Shown: piece after piece, positions 1 to 13,400 of the stretch
Numbering within the stretch: position 1 is the stretch's first letter
How the letters are laid out: every line of letters begins with the position of its first letter
From: Gymnothorax reevesii
Lineage: Eukaryota; Chordata; Actinopteri; Anguilliformes; Muraenidae
Assembly: GCA_029721435.1 (NCBI GenBank)
Contig: CM056592.1
Location: forward strand, 35,351,611 to 35,415,610
Direction: 5' to 3'
Length of the DNA: 64,000 bases
Notes under the pieces: generated by a model
What the model was told of the DNA's origin: nothing
Databases searched by the model: none
The model's input: the letters and a program-made list of their open reading frames with translations, nothing else
Program-made: the position numbers and the translations under genes

Positions 1-663
1 GTGCACTGTACAGTGTTGTTTTGATTGCAGAAAAAGGCCAGATTAGCCTGTAGCCCCGGGGTTGGACCGTGAAATATTTAACCTTTTCGCTCACCTGAAT
101 CGGGTGATGTGAGATGTCTGCAGTTAAGTACATAAGAGTTTAAGGAAGTTCTTATGTACTTGCATAAGCAGAGGATGAGGAGGATTGAGGGACAAATTAA
201 TGTAAAGCCAAGAAAGCATTTCTATGGAGAAAATCTGACTGGAATTTTCAGGCAAGATGAGGTCATGCTCAGGGACACAGACCCTTACAGCCATCTTCTT
301 CAAAGTGTTTCCCATCACAAGTAGTCTAACCTAGTTCCTTTAGTTGTGTTCTGCAAAGAGGTGGCTGTTTACTGACCCATTTGCATAAATGACTCTGAGA
401 CCTGCCTTCTAAATTTGCAGTATTAATTTGAAGGGCAAACATTCATCGGTATTTTTGCTGATGGGCAAGTGTCAATAATGGGGGCAGCCAAGCCAATGTT
501 GACATGGAGATTAAAAAAAAATTTTTGAAGTATATATTATGATTGGTCATTATAAGTGGAGAACTCATTGTAATATATTGCTAAACTGTAAAAATATAAA
601 TAATTATGCATATATGTATAATATATTGAAATAAATACATTGAACTAATTGATACTATTGATG

Positions 664-1066
664 TCATTCCGTGACAATTTGCCGCTTGTAATTCCGTGAC
701 ATTCACTTTTTGAAATTTCTTGTCCATAAAGCAGGGTTAAAGTCGATACTTGTTTCTATAACTTACAGTATTAACAAAAAACACCTTAAATATGAACATA
801 TTGAAGTTTCATAACTTAACTATGATAGGAACATCACTTTCTGGATAGTTAAACACAACATTAAAAAAAACGTCAATTTTGTGTAATTCCGTGACGGAGT
901 ATTTTTTGCTTGTTTCTTCTATGAAAATTTCTCAAAAAAAAATATTTTCACTTAATAATATTAAAGAACAGGCTAATACCTTCAATATGACATATCATTC
1001 TTGAGTTTATCTTATTTAGTTGTAGAGTTACAAACCCAAAATGTAATGGGACTGTAATTCCGTGAC
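664..1066. repeat. Four dispersed copies of TAATTCCGTGAC
   Basis: The 12-mer occurs at 664-675 (one mismatch, TCATTCCGTGAC), 689-700, 884-895 and 1055-1066, all in the same orientation. The sequence between copies is AT-rich and not clearly repeated. I do not recognise the family. It may be a decayed element with internal subrepeats. Confidence 0.5.
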
Positions 1067-3059
1067 AGCTTGGCGGCCCCCTAATGTTTGGGATGCACTT
1101 ATTTTAATACATCTTCAGTGTAGCTTCTGTTTAGCTTGCAATATCAATCATGCAAGAATTTAGAGCGCTGTAAATCGGGCTGTAGAGAAACTGCAAGGCC
1201 AGTGTGACTGTTCCAACCACAGAAGGCGGGTGCACGCGAGGGTTCCGGCTTGCATAGGAGGAATTGAGCGATCTAGTTGACGAAGCGTGTAATTGTGTCT
1301 TGGTGGAAAGTTGGGATAATGTTGGACAACATATTTTTGCAAAGTAAGAAATCAGACTGCTGATCCCGTATGAATATACGAGGACTGGTCTTTATCAGAT
1401 CATATTGACTGTGCACGATGCTTACATCGCCTGTATGTTCTGTGATTATCCATACTGGTTCTGTAGCTCTGAATTTCAGCCAGCCTGCCACCATTGTTAT
1501 CGACATCATAAATGGTTGTTCATTTATTAGGGTTGTAGCGTTTGGCATGATCCTGAAATTACTGCATAAAGCCTTCTGCAAGCACTGCAGCTCTGTGATG
1601 CTTCATAAGATAAGGCTCCTGAGGAACATTTTGATTGGGGAAAATTCAACAAAGTCTGTGTATGGGAACTGGGACTCTTTCACACTTGTATATTTATTTT
1701 TCACAGCAGTACAGTCTGTGACCTCAGTCCAGGTACATGCAGTAATGTTACAGGTTAAAGGGCTACATGAGAAAGGCTGTACACTCTGGCGCTGTTCGCC
1801 CTGACGAAATGAGTCCTGACTTGCTAACTATCTCAGTGTCTGGGGATATGTTCTTTTATCAGGCAGGTCTGTAGAAAGCCCTGAAAATTCTTTTTTTTTT
1901 TTTTTTAAATGAGTATAAGCGGTTTACTAATAACTGAAGCAGATTTCCAGTTGAGCTCACGACTGGGGTGCACGCCTTATTGTTTGTTTGTTTTTTTTTT
2001 GTTTTTGTTTTTTTTTCTTCGCATTGTTTTTGTTTGCATCTCTGACTGACCCTTTCAGCACAGAGGTCCAGGAGTATGGACCTGGGTTTTTTAGAGGTTT
2101 GTTACTGATTGATATAATGAATTGCATTGTTGGCATTTTGGGCATGTCCAGGCATGTCTGATCTGATTGCTAATATCTGTGGGCCTTTGTCCTACCGCTA
2201 ACAGAGGAGCTGCTGTCACAGGAGCCGGCATTCAGCTGCAACCTCGTTCTCTCCAGCGAAGGCTGTGCAGGGACTGGGGAAAAGGCAGTTTTCCATGGCA
2301 GAGTGCGGCTCCTGCCACCATAAATCTCTGAGGGCCTCGGGCTGCCCTGCTCACTGCCTGCCGGTCTGCAGTGATGGTGAGATGCGATATTCTGGCTGCG
2401 ACTGAGAGGAGCCAGCTCTCGTCCTTAAAGCAGCAGTGGCAGCCTGTGTCCGGTGCTACAGGAAACGTTTATTTGTTGGTATAAAACTGTCGGACTTCAT
2501 GCGATCGTCGCTCTCCGGAAAGCAGTGTGTGAAAATAGGCCATGGGGCCGATGCAGTTAGGCCTGCTCCAATAATGTCAGTTACTTGCGTTCAGTTGGTA
2601 ATTATTGTCGCACGACTGTGTCGCAACGGCTTCCTCTGTTAACCTTACTTGGCTCTGTCAATGTAGGCCTGCGTCCATGTATGCAAAAGGAGCAGGGCTT
2701 TTGACGCGAGAGAAATTTCAGAAAACCAAGAACATGTCTCATTTTAGATGGGTTCACTTTTGGGACGCGCACACAGAAGGACATCTGCGAACGTCGATGC
2801 TCGCCTCGAGTTTTACTGGGAGCAGCAGCGGGGAAAAAGAAACAAAATGTTTTATTTCACCAAAAATAAACAACAAATACTGAACTGCAGGGATTTGATT
2901 CTTCCGCTAATCCGCGGAATTCCATTTTTTTAAATCTTCAAATAAACAAAACTCCGATTTCATATCTACAGCATTCCGACTTTTAGTATTACAGTAACTG
3001 AATTGATCTTATGCATGATGCATTCTACAGAACTTCCGTTTTCAAATTTAGCCAGGTAA

Positions 3060-3290
3060 GGCACTTGCGGTCGAATGTCATGCTCTGTGGGCAGGGGTAG
3101 CGGCAGCGGCAGCGGCGGTGTCTACACAGCGGAAAAGAAACGACCTAGACATTGCGGATATTCGAGACGACAGATAGCTTGTTGTGTTGTAGTAATAATT
3201 AATAGTCCATATACCTGTATTTTGTGTGGCCCATTCGCTAGTGGAGCGAGGAAGAAGCAGTCTCGAGGCCTACGTTTCAGCGGCGTGAGT
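3060..3290 (+). promoter_or_regulatory. CpG-rich patch with a candidate splice donor
   Basis: This patch is richer in GC and CpG than its surroundings. It contains a GGCAGC repeat run near 3100, several CG-containing tracts and an ETS-like ACTTCCG just upstream at about 3031. A good splice donor, GTGAGT, lies at 3285-3290. The patch could be an untranslated first exon and promoter, for example an alternative csnk1d start. The known csnk1d first exon is coding and no matching coding sequence is present here, so this is inference only. Confidence 0.25.
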
Positions 3291-6200
3291 GATTGACGGC
3301 TGAACGCTGCTGCGTCCCTTTATGTAACTCATTGAGACGAATGCTGTACACCGCTGGTGAGTTGCGTGGTTGGTTCAGTGTGTATCAGTTTCCCCCGGGA
3401 GTGCAACTGGGTGCTCGTCTTACCTCTTTGACGCACCTTCGCCAGCTTCCATTAATGTTAGTATGACCAGTCAAACCATAACATTGCATTACGTAAGCTT
3501 ACCAACAAACCTGATGGACCTTTATTTTCCTACCTCATTTTCGCACACTTTAATATGAAGCATTTTGACTTCGGTGAATGCTGAATTAATTGGTTACTGT
3601 GGCCAGCATATGCACAGGTTGTCAGTGCTAACCTAACTGGGCATCTAGCTCTAAAGCTAAATCACGGTTATTTCATCAGGTGCCCAACTAATCCATGACA
3701 TTTAGCAATATTGGCGAACAACACCACTACGACACGCAACTTTTCTATCGCGTGTTTAATTAAAGGTGTTTCAGCACCTCGACGAGGAGCCCTTCCTCGT
3801 AGTTTCACTTCTGTTTTTTCATGTGAATGGAGCGTCACTGTTTTCCGTTGTCATTTGGCTTATTCACTAGGTTAATATGTAATGCATATTTCCAGGAGTT
3901 CCATCAGGATGGTGTTTTTGGTCAATAATTGGAAGCTGAAAATACTCACAGAACTCATAGATGGTGTCTACAGATGATTGGATAAAGAAAATAGATTTAT
4001 TAGTGGGGTGAATCTACAGTGAATATGTTCTTATTCTTCATTTTTGCTATTACACAGTACATTCAGGGAAGTCTAAATTCATAAAATCTCATGAGCATGT
4101 GACTTTGTGATAATATTTTGGAGTTGACTAAGAAGTAAATGATTTTATTGATATATTGGCTATATTCAATGAATGTTATTTGTCTTTTATCTGAGTGCAA
4201 TGGTGGCAGATTAAATTCTTTACAAGCTTGGAGTTTTTGACTAATTTTGACTTGACTTAGAAATCAGAGATTGCATGTGTTTTGTTGGCTTGAATATACA
4301 TTGGATAATATGTTGGCCCCCAGACCCCTGGCTAAATTTTCAGATAATTTCACTTCACCCAAATCACGTCCCTGTGAACTGGCTCAGCTCATTTAATTTG
4401 CCTGCTTGTCCATCATATTCCCTCCCCCCATTGCATCTTTCCTCGTGGGTTTACAGTTGACAGCGTTTAATAAATGACTCCTGGAAGCCCTGTAGCAGGT
4501 CAGGAGGTGAGATGGCCGTAAATGCACACTGGGGGACGTCCTGTGACGAGCAGCTGAGGCTGGTGGGGGATGGGTCTGCAGAACCGCTCCTTAAATGGAG
4601 CCCAGAACCTCGCTGGAGCTGGCGGACTGCTCTTTCGCTGTAACTGACTCTGTCACTTGCCAACTCCCGGACATGCCCGTCTGACATCCCCCGAGGATAT
4701 TTGTGAAGATTGGTGTATTTGCACTGAGTGCTCGATGCTAGATTCAGTCATAGCTCGCTTTGTCAGCTCACACGGGATGTAGCCACCGTGGCGGCTTTGT
4801 CTTTGTTTCTCATCAAACGGTGAAACCTCAATGTTTAAAACACTCCTTGAGCTGAGGACCCCCTGGCGTAAGGACCCGTTACTTCAGTTTTTGAGCAGAG
4901 AAGCTAAAGGGCCTTGCAGGTTCAATAGAAATAAATTTGTCAGCTTCCGGGTGGCTCACAGCTGAGATGTTCCTCTGCGAGTCCTGTGGTCGGGTGTTGA
5001 AATCCCAGCCACGTTACTATCAACTTTGGCCGGAGGTCCACATGGGCGAGGCAACAATTGGTGCGGCCTCGCCAGCGGTAGCTGGGGGCAAACTGGTTAA
5101 GATTTGTTTGTTCTTCGCTCTGTAGCGATAGCTTCTGGTCGGCCAGGCACTTGTAGCTGTACGAGCTAAACTGTTCGCTGACTGTATGACCCTCTGATGG
5201 CATAGGCGGTGTGTAATTGATGGTGTGACTACACGGTGTCGATGAAGTGAGGGGTGGTCGTCACGCGAGGCGAAGGAATCATGAGCCATTCTGAGATTGA
5301 GATTTTGAGTATCGGCAGCTACATGATAGTCCGTTACAGATGTCAAAACACTGATAGTGGAACTTAAACGGAAATGAACTTGGAAACTCTCACGCTTGGG
5401 TACGCAGGCAGCCCTGCTGACTCCTGTTCAGCCACTGTGCATCCTGGGAGGTCAGTGAGCTTCAGATCTCTGTACTTTGGGCTTTTTAGCCCCTGGCGAC
5501 AGTTGTAGGGTCCATCCTTGCCCCATAACCAGAACAATCATATTTGGTCATGCGTCATTAAATGATTCTTAGCAGTAATCCCTTAATGTGTAAAAAATAG
5601 CAGTTTTATGCTTAACAATACGCCAGTTTTGCTTGATGATGAGGTTGCTGGGTTATTGCTGTTGACTAGATGACCTACTGACATGACTGTCCACATCTCC
5701 TAAATGCCCAAACAGAAGCTCTGCAGCGGTAACCTGGTGCTTCCAGTCACTGCACTGATGCCAAATTGTTGCATATCCCAGAGTTTTATTCTGGTATACT
5801 GTATAATGATCATACTTCAAGCCCTCGCCATGGTGATATTTCTAGGTCTTTAAGCATCGCCTAATCCCTCGTGGTCTGAGTATTTATAGCTGAAATGGAA
5901 GCCGTTGCCAACTCTGTGGGAATGGGTTTTGCTAGCTTCAGCTAACCCTGTTGGCTGAAATCTAATTTTGTGTGTCTGTTGCTTTGCCCCAGAGTTGGAA
6001 GTTGACAGGACTGACCTTAAATAAATGATATAGCGCCACAGTGTCTCATCAGGTGAGCTGCTCTGCTTTGCCAGAGAATGACCCCCTATGAACTGGGTTA
6101 TGGCATACTGCTGTTCTTCTTCTCTGTTTCCTCTCTCGGAGTCCTCCCCAGTGGGAATGCACTGATGGCTTTCCATTTACTAATTACCCCTCCCTAGCAG

Positions 6201-9200
6201 TACTGCCATTGTTTCACCTCCCCTTTACGGCCGTCCTGCCTAATCCCCATTGTACAAGGGTAGAAGGGCACATTTAGGGTGTCCCGTGTTTCTGTTCCCC
6301 TGCAGGCAGAAAATTGGCTGCAGGTTCGGTTAGTCTCATTGTTGTCATCTTTGCAGCCGGAAAGCCTGCAGTTTAGCCAACAAGCAACAGTGGCTGCATG
6401 TGATGTATAGAATGAGTCATTTGCAAATGCTGTGGAGTGGAGCCCCTCCCCAGATCTCTCCCGACCCCAGCTGACCCCGGGAACGTTGCTCAATTGACCA
6501 AGCTGTACTTGGTAAACAGTAATCGCACACACTCAGTTCAACAGAAAGCCTGGTTTGAATGCATTTCACTCGACATCCGGTCACCCCCGATGAAGGCATT
6601 TCAATCATGGCCTCTAACACAGAGATTTGGAGATCTACCGTCCTGTAGGTATTCACTGCAGCTCCAACAAAGCACATTCCATTCAACAGCTGGAAGTCTG
6701 CATTGAGCTGACAATCAGTTCAGTCAGGTGCACGCAGATTTCACACCAGTGGTGAATGTTTTGGTCTGCGGTTTATTTTCTGCACTGCTCTTCAGTCCGT
6801 CGTCCGTCAGCAAGACCAGCGGAGAGGCGATGTTCTGCCTGTACGGATCAAATTCTGTTTTCGTTCAGGCTTGTCTGTGCCTACATACATGGTACTGGTG
6901 GGTCCTCAGTCTTAGAATAACAATGAAAAGTGAGTCGACATTTGATTAACCTTCGGAGATATCCTTTAAGTTTTAAAACCACAGGCAGGAGAACATGCAG
7001 AAATCTTCATTACTTTTTTAAACCCTGGACTTGCAATTGCAAACCTGTAATTCAGGTTTCAGTGTTGGACATAGAATGAGCAGCAGGATTCTCCCTTTGC
7101 AAAATGTTTGTCTAGTCAAGTGATTCTTGACGTTAGCGCTGGGGACCCCTTCTGTATGCTGGTTTTAGTTCTGACCGCCACAGTAATCACGATCGTAAAC
7201 AGCGGTTCATTTTTCTCGCTTTCGTGCTTTTCGTGTTTCACTGATTTATTTACCTTCTTTGGCCACCTTCTGAAATAGCCACCGTATAACTGTAAGCATT
7301 GTGGGATAAAAAAAACGGCTTTATTGCGAACTTGGGGTTGGAACTTTAGATTTTAGATTTGACCAATGTTGAAATGATTGCAAACACCCGCGATTTTTTT
7401 TTTTCCCCACATTTTTTTGAGACTGTGCGGCGCAGACCCTGGTCCACTTGGCACGGAATGGCCCAAATGCAAAGTGCAATAATCAGTAAGAATTACTGCA
7501 GCACTGCATGAGCTACAGTCAATAACTACATAACGGAGAACCAAAGTGCACAAATTTTGCGCTGTAGAAGAGTAGAAATTGGATGTATCCATACAGACTG
7601 AAATGGGTCGCCTGAACAATGTACTGCCATGCACTATTGAGATGACCCATCCTCTTTGCTGGACTGGGTTAATTTGGCTATATTCCAAAGTATTCCTATA
7701 TCCAACAAGCATGAAATACTCGGATCCCCGTCCGGGGGAGCATGGCACTAATATTGCGCACATTACACGTCTTTCGGTACTATCGGTAATTTCACCTTTT
7801 TTTTTTCCTTTGCGCGCATGCAGATGAGAACGCGCAAGAGAAAATCGCGTTGGGGCAGAATTCATTTGTGGCGGTCCGAGTTGATTCTGTGGCAGACTGC
7901 CCCACACTGGTCTGTGTGTGGGATAGTGGCTTCAAAAGACTATCCCGTATTGGGCGAGACGCGCTTTATTCACAAACGCATCGCCACCTCCATTCCCAGT
8001 TCTGCTGCATGGAATCCAGGAAAAAGGACGATGGCTTGCAGGCTCTTCAGTGACTAAGAAACAAAAGGACCTTTATCTGCCAAGAAATGTGCCTAACTGA
8101 AATTACTCGATATAAGCTTTAGAAGCTTTTAGGGGAATTCAAAACAAAAGCTTTTTAAATGCCTAATCTCATTGCTGCTGGTGAAGTCATTAAAAAAGAT
8201 TGCATACGTTGGGCTGATTTTGATTTCAGGTGTTTGAACAATGTAAACTCCAAACATCTTTGTTTGACCTCACCTTGAATTGTCTTGTAATGGGGTGTAT
8301 TGTACATTTTTCCCTGTGGATAATAAATGTCCCGACAGTCAGAAGCAGTCATGTATATCTGAGCACAGTCCCCAATGTGTTGCTGTTGGAATTGAATGCA
8401 CTCCATTTGTGCACCTAGCATGTAAGTGCGAGCTATCGAGTGAAGCATTTCTCCTGACGCATTAGTCTTAATCTCTTTAGACTTTTCTGTCCTGCCCTGC
8501 TTTGCCTGTCAGATCTGAGAGGCACGAAGTCAGATTTGGTGCCAGGTAGCTGTCGGATTGTAGTTATTTGGCTTTGTTCACAATGTTTATTGGTGTTAAT
8601 ACGACAGGCTGGACCTTTCTGTTAGTTGATGCGAAAATGCAGGTAGGCTTTTAACAAATGGAGAATTCTTGGCTCCACTTGGAAGTTGGCGCATAAGCAT
8701 TTTGTAGTCCGCATCACCCTGTTTTAACCCAGCTTTATGTTGCTACCTTTGTCGGCCTTGAGAAAACTGCTTCTCAAGTAAAGATTTATTGCAGAGTTTC
8801 AGACTTCTAAATCCACCCCTTTCATTTTTTCATTTTCATTAGTTTTCCCCCCTATTTTCTTAAACTCGGGCTGTTTGAGATTCTGTGGATACAAGTGTAA
8901 ACGAAATATTTGTCATGCAAATTGTGGATAAGTTCTTCACAGTCCTGTTCTTGAAAGACCCGTTGTCCTGAATATTCACTTGGGGCATAAACCCATCTCG
9001 TCTGACTGTTGTATTTAGCCATTGACTGTGGGTAGGAGTGTGCCACACGGGAACTGTGTCCCCTCCGATGACTAGCATCTGTGCCTCATGAAACTATATT
9101 CCCTTCAGTTTAAATTCTATGCTGTAACTGAGGGGGGAGTGAATCGTTCTGGCTTCAGTCCTGCACCCTTGCTTATCCGTCTGTCAGTCAGTCATTTTAC

Positions 9201-10002
9201 AGTCTTCCGAGATGCCGTTGTGAAATTTAAAGATGTGAAAACGACTGCAATAAACAGTTTGCATTTCATCCATCGCCCAGTTTTGTATGACAGAAAGTAG
9301 AGCGAAGTACTTAACAGCATCGTAACAGTGAATGACATGAGGCCTCTGTGTGTCGGGAAATGGTATCTAAGGTCGTAATTGGGTGTTTTACTAATCGTTG
9401 TGTGGGCGTAATTGTATGGTGGCAGTCTCTGGCTGGTGAGAGAGTGTGTTTGCAGGGTTGCGTTGGGAGTCTGTCCTCCTGCCAGCGGGTATGGGGGTCA
9501 GATCGGCATGCAAAGAGCTAATGTCCGCTGACAGGCGGCAGAGCTCGCCGGCATGCACTCACGGACCGCTGGGCATTACATGAGACATGGGCTTGCCTTC
9601 ACAGTCAGGCACTGGGGGCGGGGCCTGTCCCCTGGCAACGCCATCATTCGGCCCACTGCCCCACATTGTTGGCCTGTGACTTACGCCTATTTTTCTTCTA
9701 TGTGATTTACGTGGATGTGATTGCGGCCGGTCTTGACGTTGATGGGATTTTAATGGCATTTATTTGTAGGTCGACTGCTCTTTGAAGCTAAAGCTTTAAT
9801 ACCATGAGTGGTTGACAGTGATTGTACATTTTTACTGCTGTTAACCCAGGGAAACATTAAGATCTCTGTTAAAAGGTGTGTTCATTCATTATTCAAGCAG
9901 TGAAACATTTTTGACGAGTCTTAAACTGACTAGTACTTTGTATTTGGTTGGCCTGAATATCTGAGGCGTTCGCATGGATTTCTTTTTGACAGTAAATATT
10001 AA

Positions 10003-10194
10003 CCCTCTGAGTGCTGGGGGGAAAAATTTTTAAAACTGTAAATTTGATTATCTTGTGCTGTTGAAAATTTACCATGTGGCAACTTGTTTAAAAGCGCTCC
10101 CGCAGGGGAGTTGCCATATGATAGGTTTTCAACAGCTCTGATTTTGATATCTTATGTCATTGAGCAACAATAGCTGCATTTAGCGTTCCGAGGG
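10003..10194. mobile_element. Palindromic piggyBac-like MITE, copy 1 (complete)
   Basis: This 192-bp inverted-repeat element is flanked on both sides by TTAA (9999-10002 and 10195-10198). Its ends read CCCTCTGAGTGCT and, on the other side, AGCGTTCCGAGGG. The inner arms around GTTGAAAA and TTTTCAAC are also complementary, so the whole element is a near palindrome. The TTAA target and the CCCT terminus are typical of the piggyBac superfamily. No coding capacity is seen. Related copies lie at 15095, 26136 and 51411. Confidence 0.75.
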
Positions 10195-10386
10195 TTAATT
10201 GACATTTTATGAGGTGACATCGAATGAAGTCACATGCATTTCTTTCATATGAAATTTCTGAACAAAAATTTCTCAGGAAGTTCTGTGGAAGGCACTGCTG
10301 TGCAAGGAATCTGATGCATTTCACCCTCAGGCCTGTTAATCCGCACGCAAAATGGCCGACACCCTTCTCTCCCTCCTCTGCTGCAG

Positions 10387-10497
10387 GGACGGACATCTCG
10401 GTTGGAGAAGAAGTTGCCATCAAGCTGGAATGTGTGAAAACCAAACACCCGCAGCTCCACATCGAGAGCAAGATCTACAAGATGATGCAGGGGGGAG
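10387..10497 (+). CDS. csnk1d: csnk1d exon 2
   Basis: Acceptor CTGCAG precedes 10387 and donor GTGAGC follows 10497. The exon opens with two bases completing a Gly codon, then reads [14 protein letters not shown] and continues to KMMQGG. It carries the ATP-anchoring Lys of the N-lobe. It ends one base into the Val codon completed by the next exon. Confidence 0.96.
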
Positions 10498-13400
10498 GTG
10501 AGCAGTGCGGTGTGTTCCCAGTGGTGTGTGTGTGTTCCCAGTGTACCCTCCCAAACACACACCCAGAGGAGTGCCAGGGCAGCTCTCCATGGTGATAACT
10601 CATGCTAAATGGTGTGTACGGCACAAGGGTGCGGGTCATGAAGAACGCCATCTTTTGCTCTCTATGGAGGCTTTGCATAGTAATGCCATCTGCAATCTTC
10701 TGTAATGGCCTGGCAGGATTTTATTAGATTGCCTCCTACCTGAGGTGGGACCTGTTTTGAAGGGGTTGTTCGCCCCAAGGTGAAATGAAGATGCGTTTCA
10801 GTGTTAATCTTGCAACTGTCCATGTTGATAATGATAATTTTGCTTATATTTAACAAATGTTACAGATTTTGTGTTTCTATTTAATTTTGATGCTCTGAAA
10901 ATTAACATTTCTGAAAAAGGCGGCAGCGCCATTTCATTACTAGTATAATGTTGTGATTGCTTTCATACACTGCCCTCCGTAATTATTGGCACCCCTGGTT
11001 AAGATGTGTTCTTTAGCTTCTAATAAATTCAGTTTTTTTCTAAATAATACTGGACCACAATGAAAAAAGAGGAAAATCCAACCTTTAATTCAAGTGCATT
11101 GATTCAATGGGGAAAAAAATCCCACTTTAAGGAATTATTCTTTTACATCAAATCATGTGTGCCACAATTATTAGCACCCCTGATGTTAATACTTTTTACA
11201 ACCCCCTTTTAACAACAAAACGGCACCTAATCTTCTCGTAGAATGTTTCACCAGATGGGAGAATACAGAAAGAGGGATCTTCGACCATTCCTCTTTGCAC
11301 AATCTCTCTAAATCATCCAGCGACCTGGGTCCTCTCCTCTGCACTCTCCTCTTCAGCTCACTCCACAGGTTTTCAATGGGGTTGAGGTCTGGGGACTGAG
11401 AAGGCCATGGGAGGAGCTTGATTCTGTGTCTGGTGAACCATTTCTGTGTAGATTTGGCCACATGTCATTATCTTGCTGAAAGACCCAGTGACGACCCATC
11501 TTCAGCTTTCTGGCAGAGGTCGCCAGATTTTGATTTAAAATGTCCTAGTATTTCAAAGCATTCATGATGCCATGCACCCTCACAAGGTTCCCAGGGCCTC
11601 TGGAAGGGAATCAGGCCCACAGCATCACGATCCTCCCCCATACTTCACAGTGGGCATGAGGTGCTTTTCTGCATACTCATCTTTTGTGTTCCGCCAGACC
11701 CACTTAGAGCTTTTTGGCAACAAACACTCTATCTTGGTTTCATCTGACCAAAGCACACGGTCCCAGTTGAAGTCCCAGTACCGCTTGGCGAACTCCAGAC
11801 ATTTGCGTTTATGATTGTGAGTGAGAAAAGCTCCCAAACAGCTTGTTGGCATGTAGATGGCGCCTGATGGTTGTTTTGGAGACTTTGTGACCCCAAGATG
11901 CTACCATTTGTTGCAATTCTTTTGCAGTGAGCTTTGGAGAACTTTTTATTTCTCTTACCATCCTCCTCACTGCGCGTGGTGGCAAAATAACCTTGCGTCC
12001 TCGTCCAGGCTTGTTTACCACTGTTCCAGTTGTTTTAAACTTCTTAATGATTCCTCTGACAGTAGTTATGGGCAGGTGCAGGCGAGTGGCTATTTTCTTA
12101 TAGCCATTGCCTGACTCGTGAAGGTTGACATACATCTGCCTTACTTGAATGGTGTGTTCCTTTGTCTTTCCCATGTTGAAAAATGAATGAATTACTAATG
12201 TTCCTAGACACTCTGATCAACTTTGTAAACTACTGTAGAAATGACAGAAATGCTTCAATTACACAGGAATTGTTAGGGGTTCCAATAATTGTGGAACAGG
12301 TGATTTTATGAAAAAATAATTATTTCTTAGTCAGGGATTTTTTTTCCCCTTAGAATTCACTTGAGTTGAAGGTTACATTTTTCTATAATTTTCAGTGTGA
12401 GAGTATGCTTGTGCAATAACACCTCTCAACCAGGGGTGCCAATAATTGAGGGCATTGTGCATAGACCTAAGAGCTGCATTTTTGCTTTTAACTGAGCACT
12501 GCTTGTGTCCAACTGAAATGCACTGAATGCACCATTTATCTACGCAGTGTCTCACACGAGCAAATGAGTGTTGTGTTTGAGAGGCGGTGATGTTCCCTGG
12601 ATGCAGGTGTCCTGCATCATGTTATTGTAGCCGTGTTTTGACAATTTGAGCACAAAGCAACTTTGGAATTCTCCCTTAGTATCTTTACTTTGAAATTTGT
12701 GTGCTTTGACATAATCGTTTAGATGAGAATTTCGTCGGTCTGCTGATAAAACCTTGTATCTGGCTTTACAGGAGAGTATGAAAAATGTTTAATTTTGCAT
12801 GTAAGAATTCAGTTGAGCTGTGTTTGGGTAGGATGACTATTTTTCTTCCAAGAATGTATCCAATAAATAAAATTTTGTATTTTGTAATGTTTGTCATTAT
12901 CGTGAACTTACGAGTTTTTGTTTCTCATCAAATTTGGAGATATGAGGTTTTATCAGCATGCCGCCGATTTGCCTTGAGGAATGTAATGATCGTTTGCATA
13001 ATTAAGTTGACGAACCCCCTGGGTCTGCCGCCATCGACCAGACCTGTTTCTAGAGTTCAGTTGTTCTCTCACATCCGCAGTTATATCTATGCAGATGCAG
13101 ACAATGAAAGGACAAAATACTTTGTTTCCAGCATCATGGCCACTTCTCAGCTGCGGTTGATTGAATTTTATGCACTCAGTGCCTTGCTAACTATCATCTG
13201 TGTGTGATGGCGGCTGTCACATGACTCCACAGAATGTTCCTCTTCACCTAGCCAGGCAGCCATTTTACACCACTCGGCACCAGGAAGTCAGCAATTTTCT
13301 GTAAGAAGTTTATTGCTGGACTGTTCATTTCTCCAGAAATTGCCAGCACATCTTTAGTTCTTTGGTGTTGTCCTTCTTATCAGCTTATAAAAGTTATGTA

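Larger units (their letters stand above)
1..10386. other. Probable csnk1d intron 1 (no coding exon seen)
   Basis: No conserved coding exon was recognised in this stretch. The csnk1d exon at 10387 starts inside the Gly codon that follows the kinase Gly-rich loop, so a first exon of about 26 codons must lie 5' of it. I looked for its expected sense (start Met, Gly-Ser-Gly-Ser-Phe-Gly-Asp loop, donor right after it) and did not find it, so it is probably upstream of base 1. The stretch holds a dispersed 12-mer (664-1066), poly(T) runs, a CpG-rich patch (3060-3290) and a piggyBac-like MITE (10003-10194). The remainder is plain AT-rich sequence with only short chance ORFs. Confidence 0.5.

Noticed and set aside
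4..15. Perfect 12-bp palindrome CACTGTACAGTG at the window start
   Set aside because: Too short and at the edge; it could be a transposon end but no partner is visible.
6940..6965. TTCGGAGATATCCTT reads FGDIL, like the csnk1d first-exon end FGDIYL
   Set aside because: The upstream bases do not encode the Gly-Ser-Gly-Ser loop, and a TAA follows at once with no donor. Chance match.
10224..10595. 123-codon frame covering csnk1d exon 2
   Set aside because: Only the central 10387-10497 part is exon; both flanks are intron read-through, as shown by the AG acceptor and GT donor.
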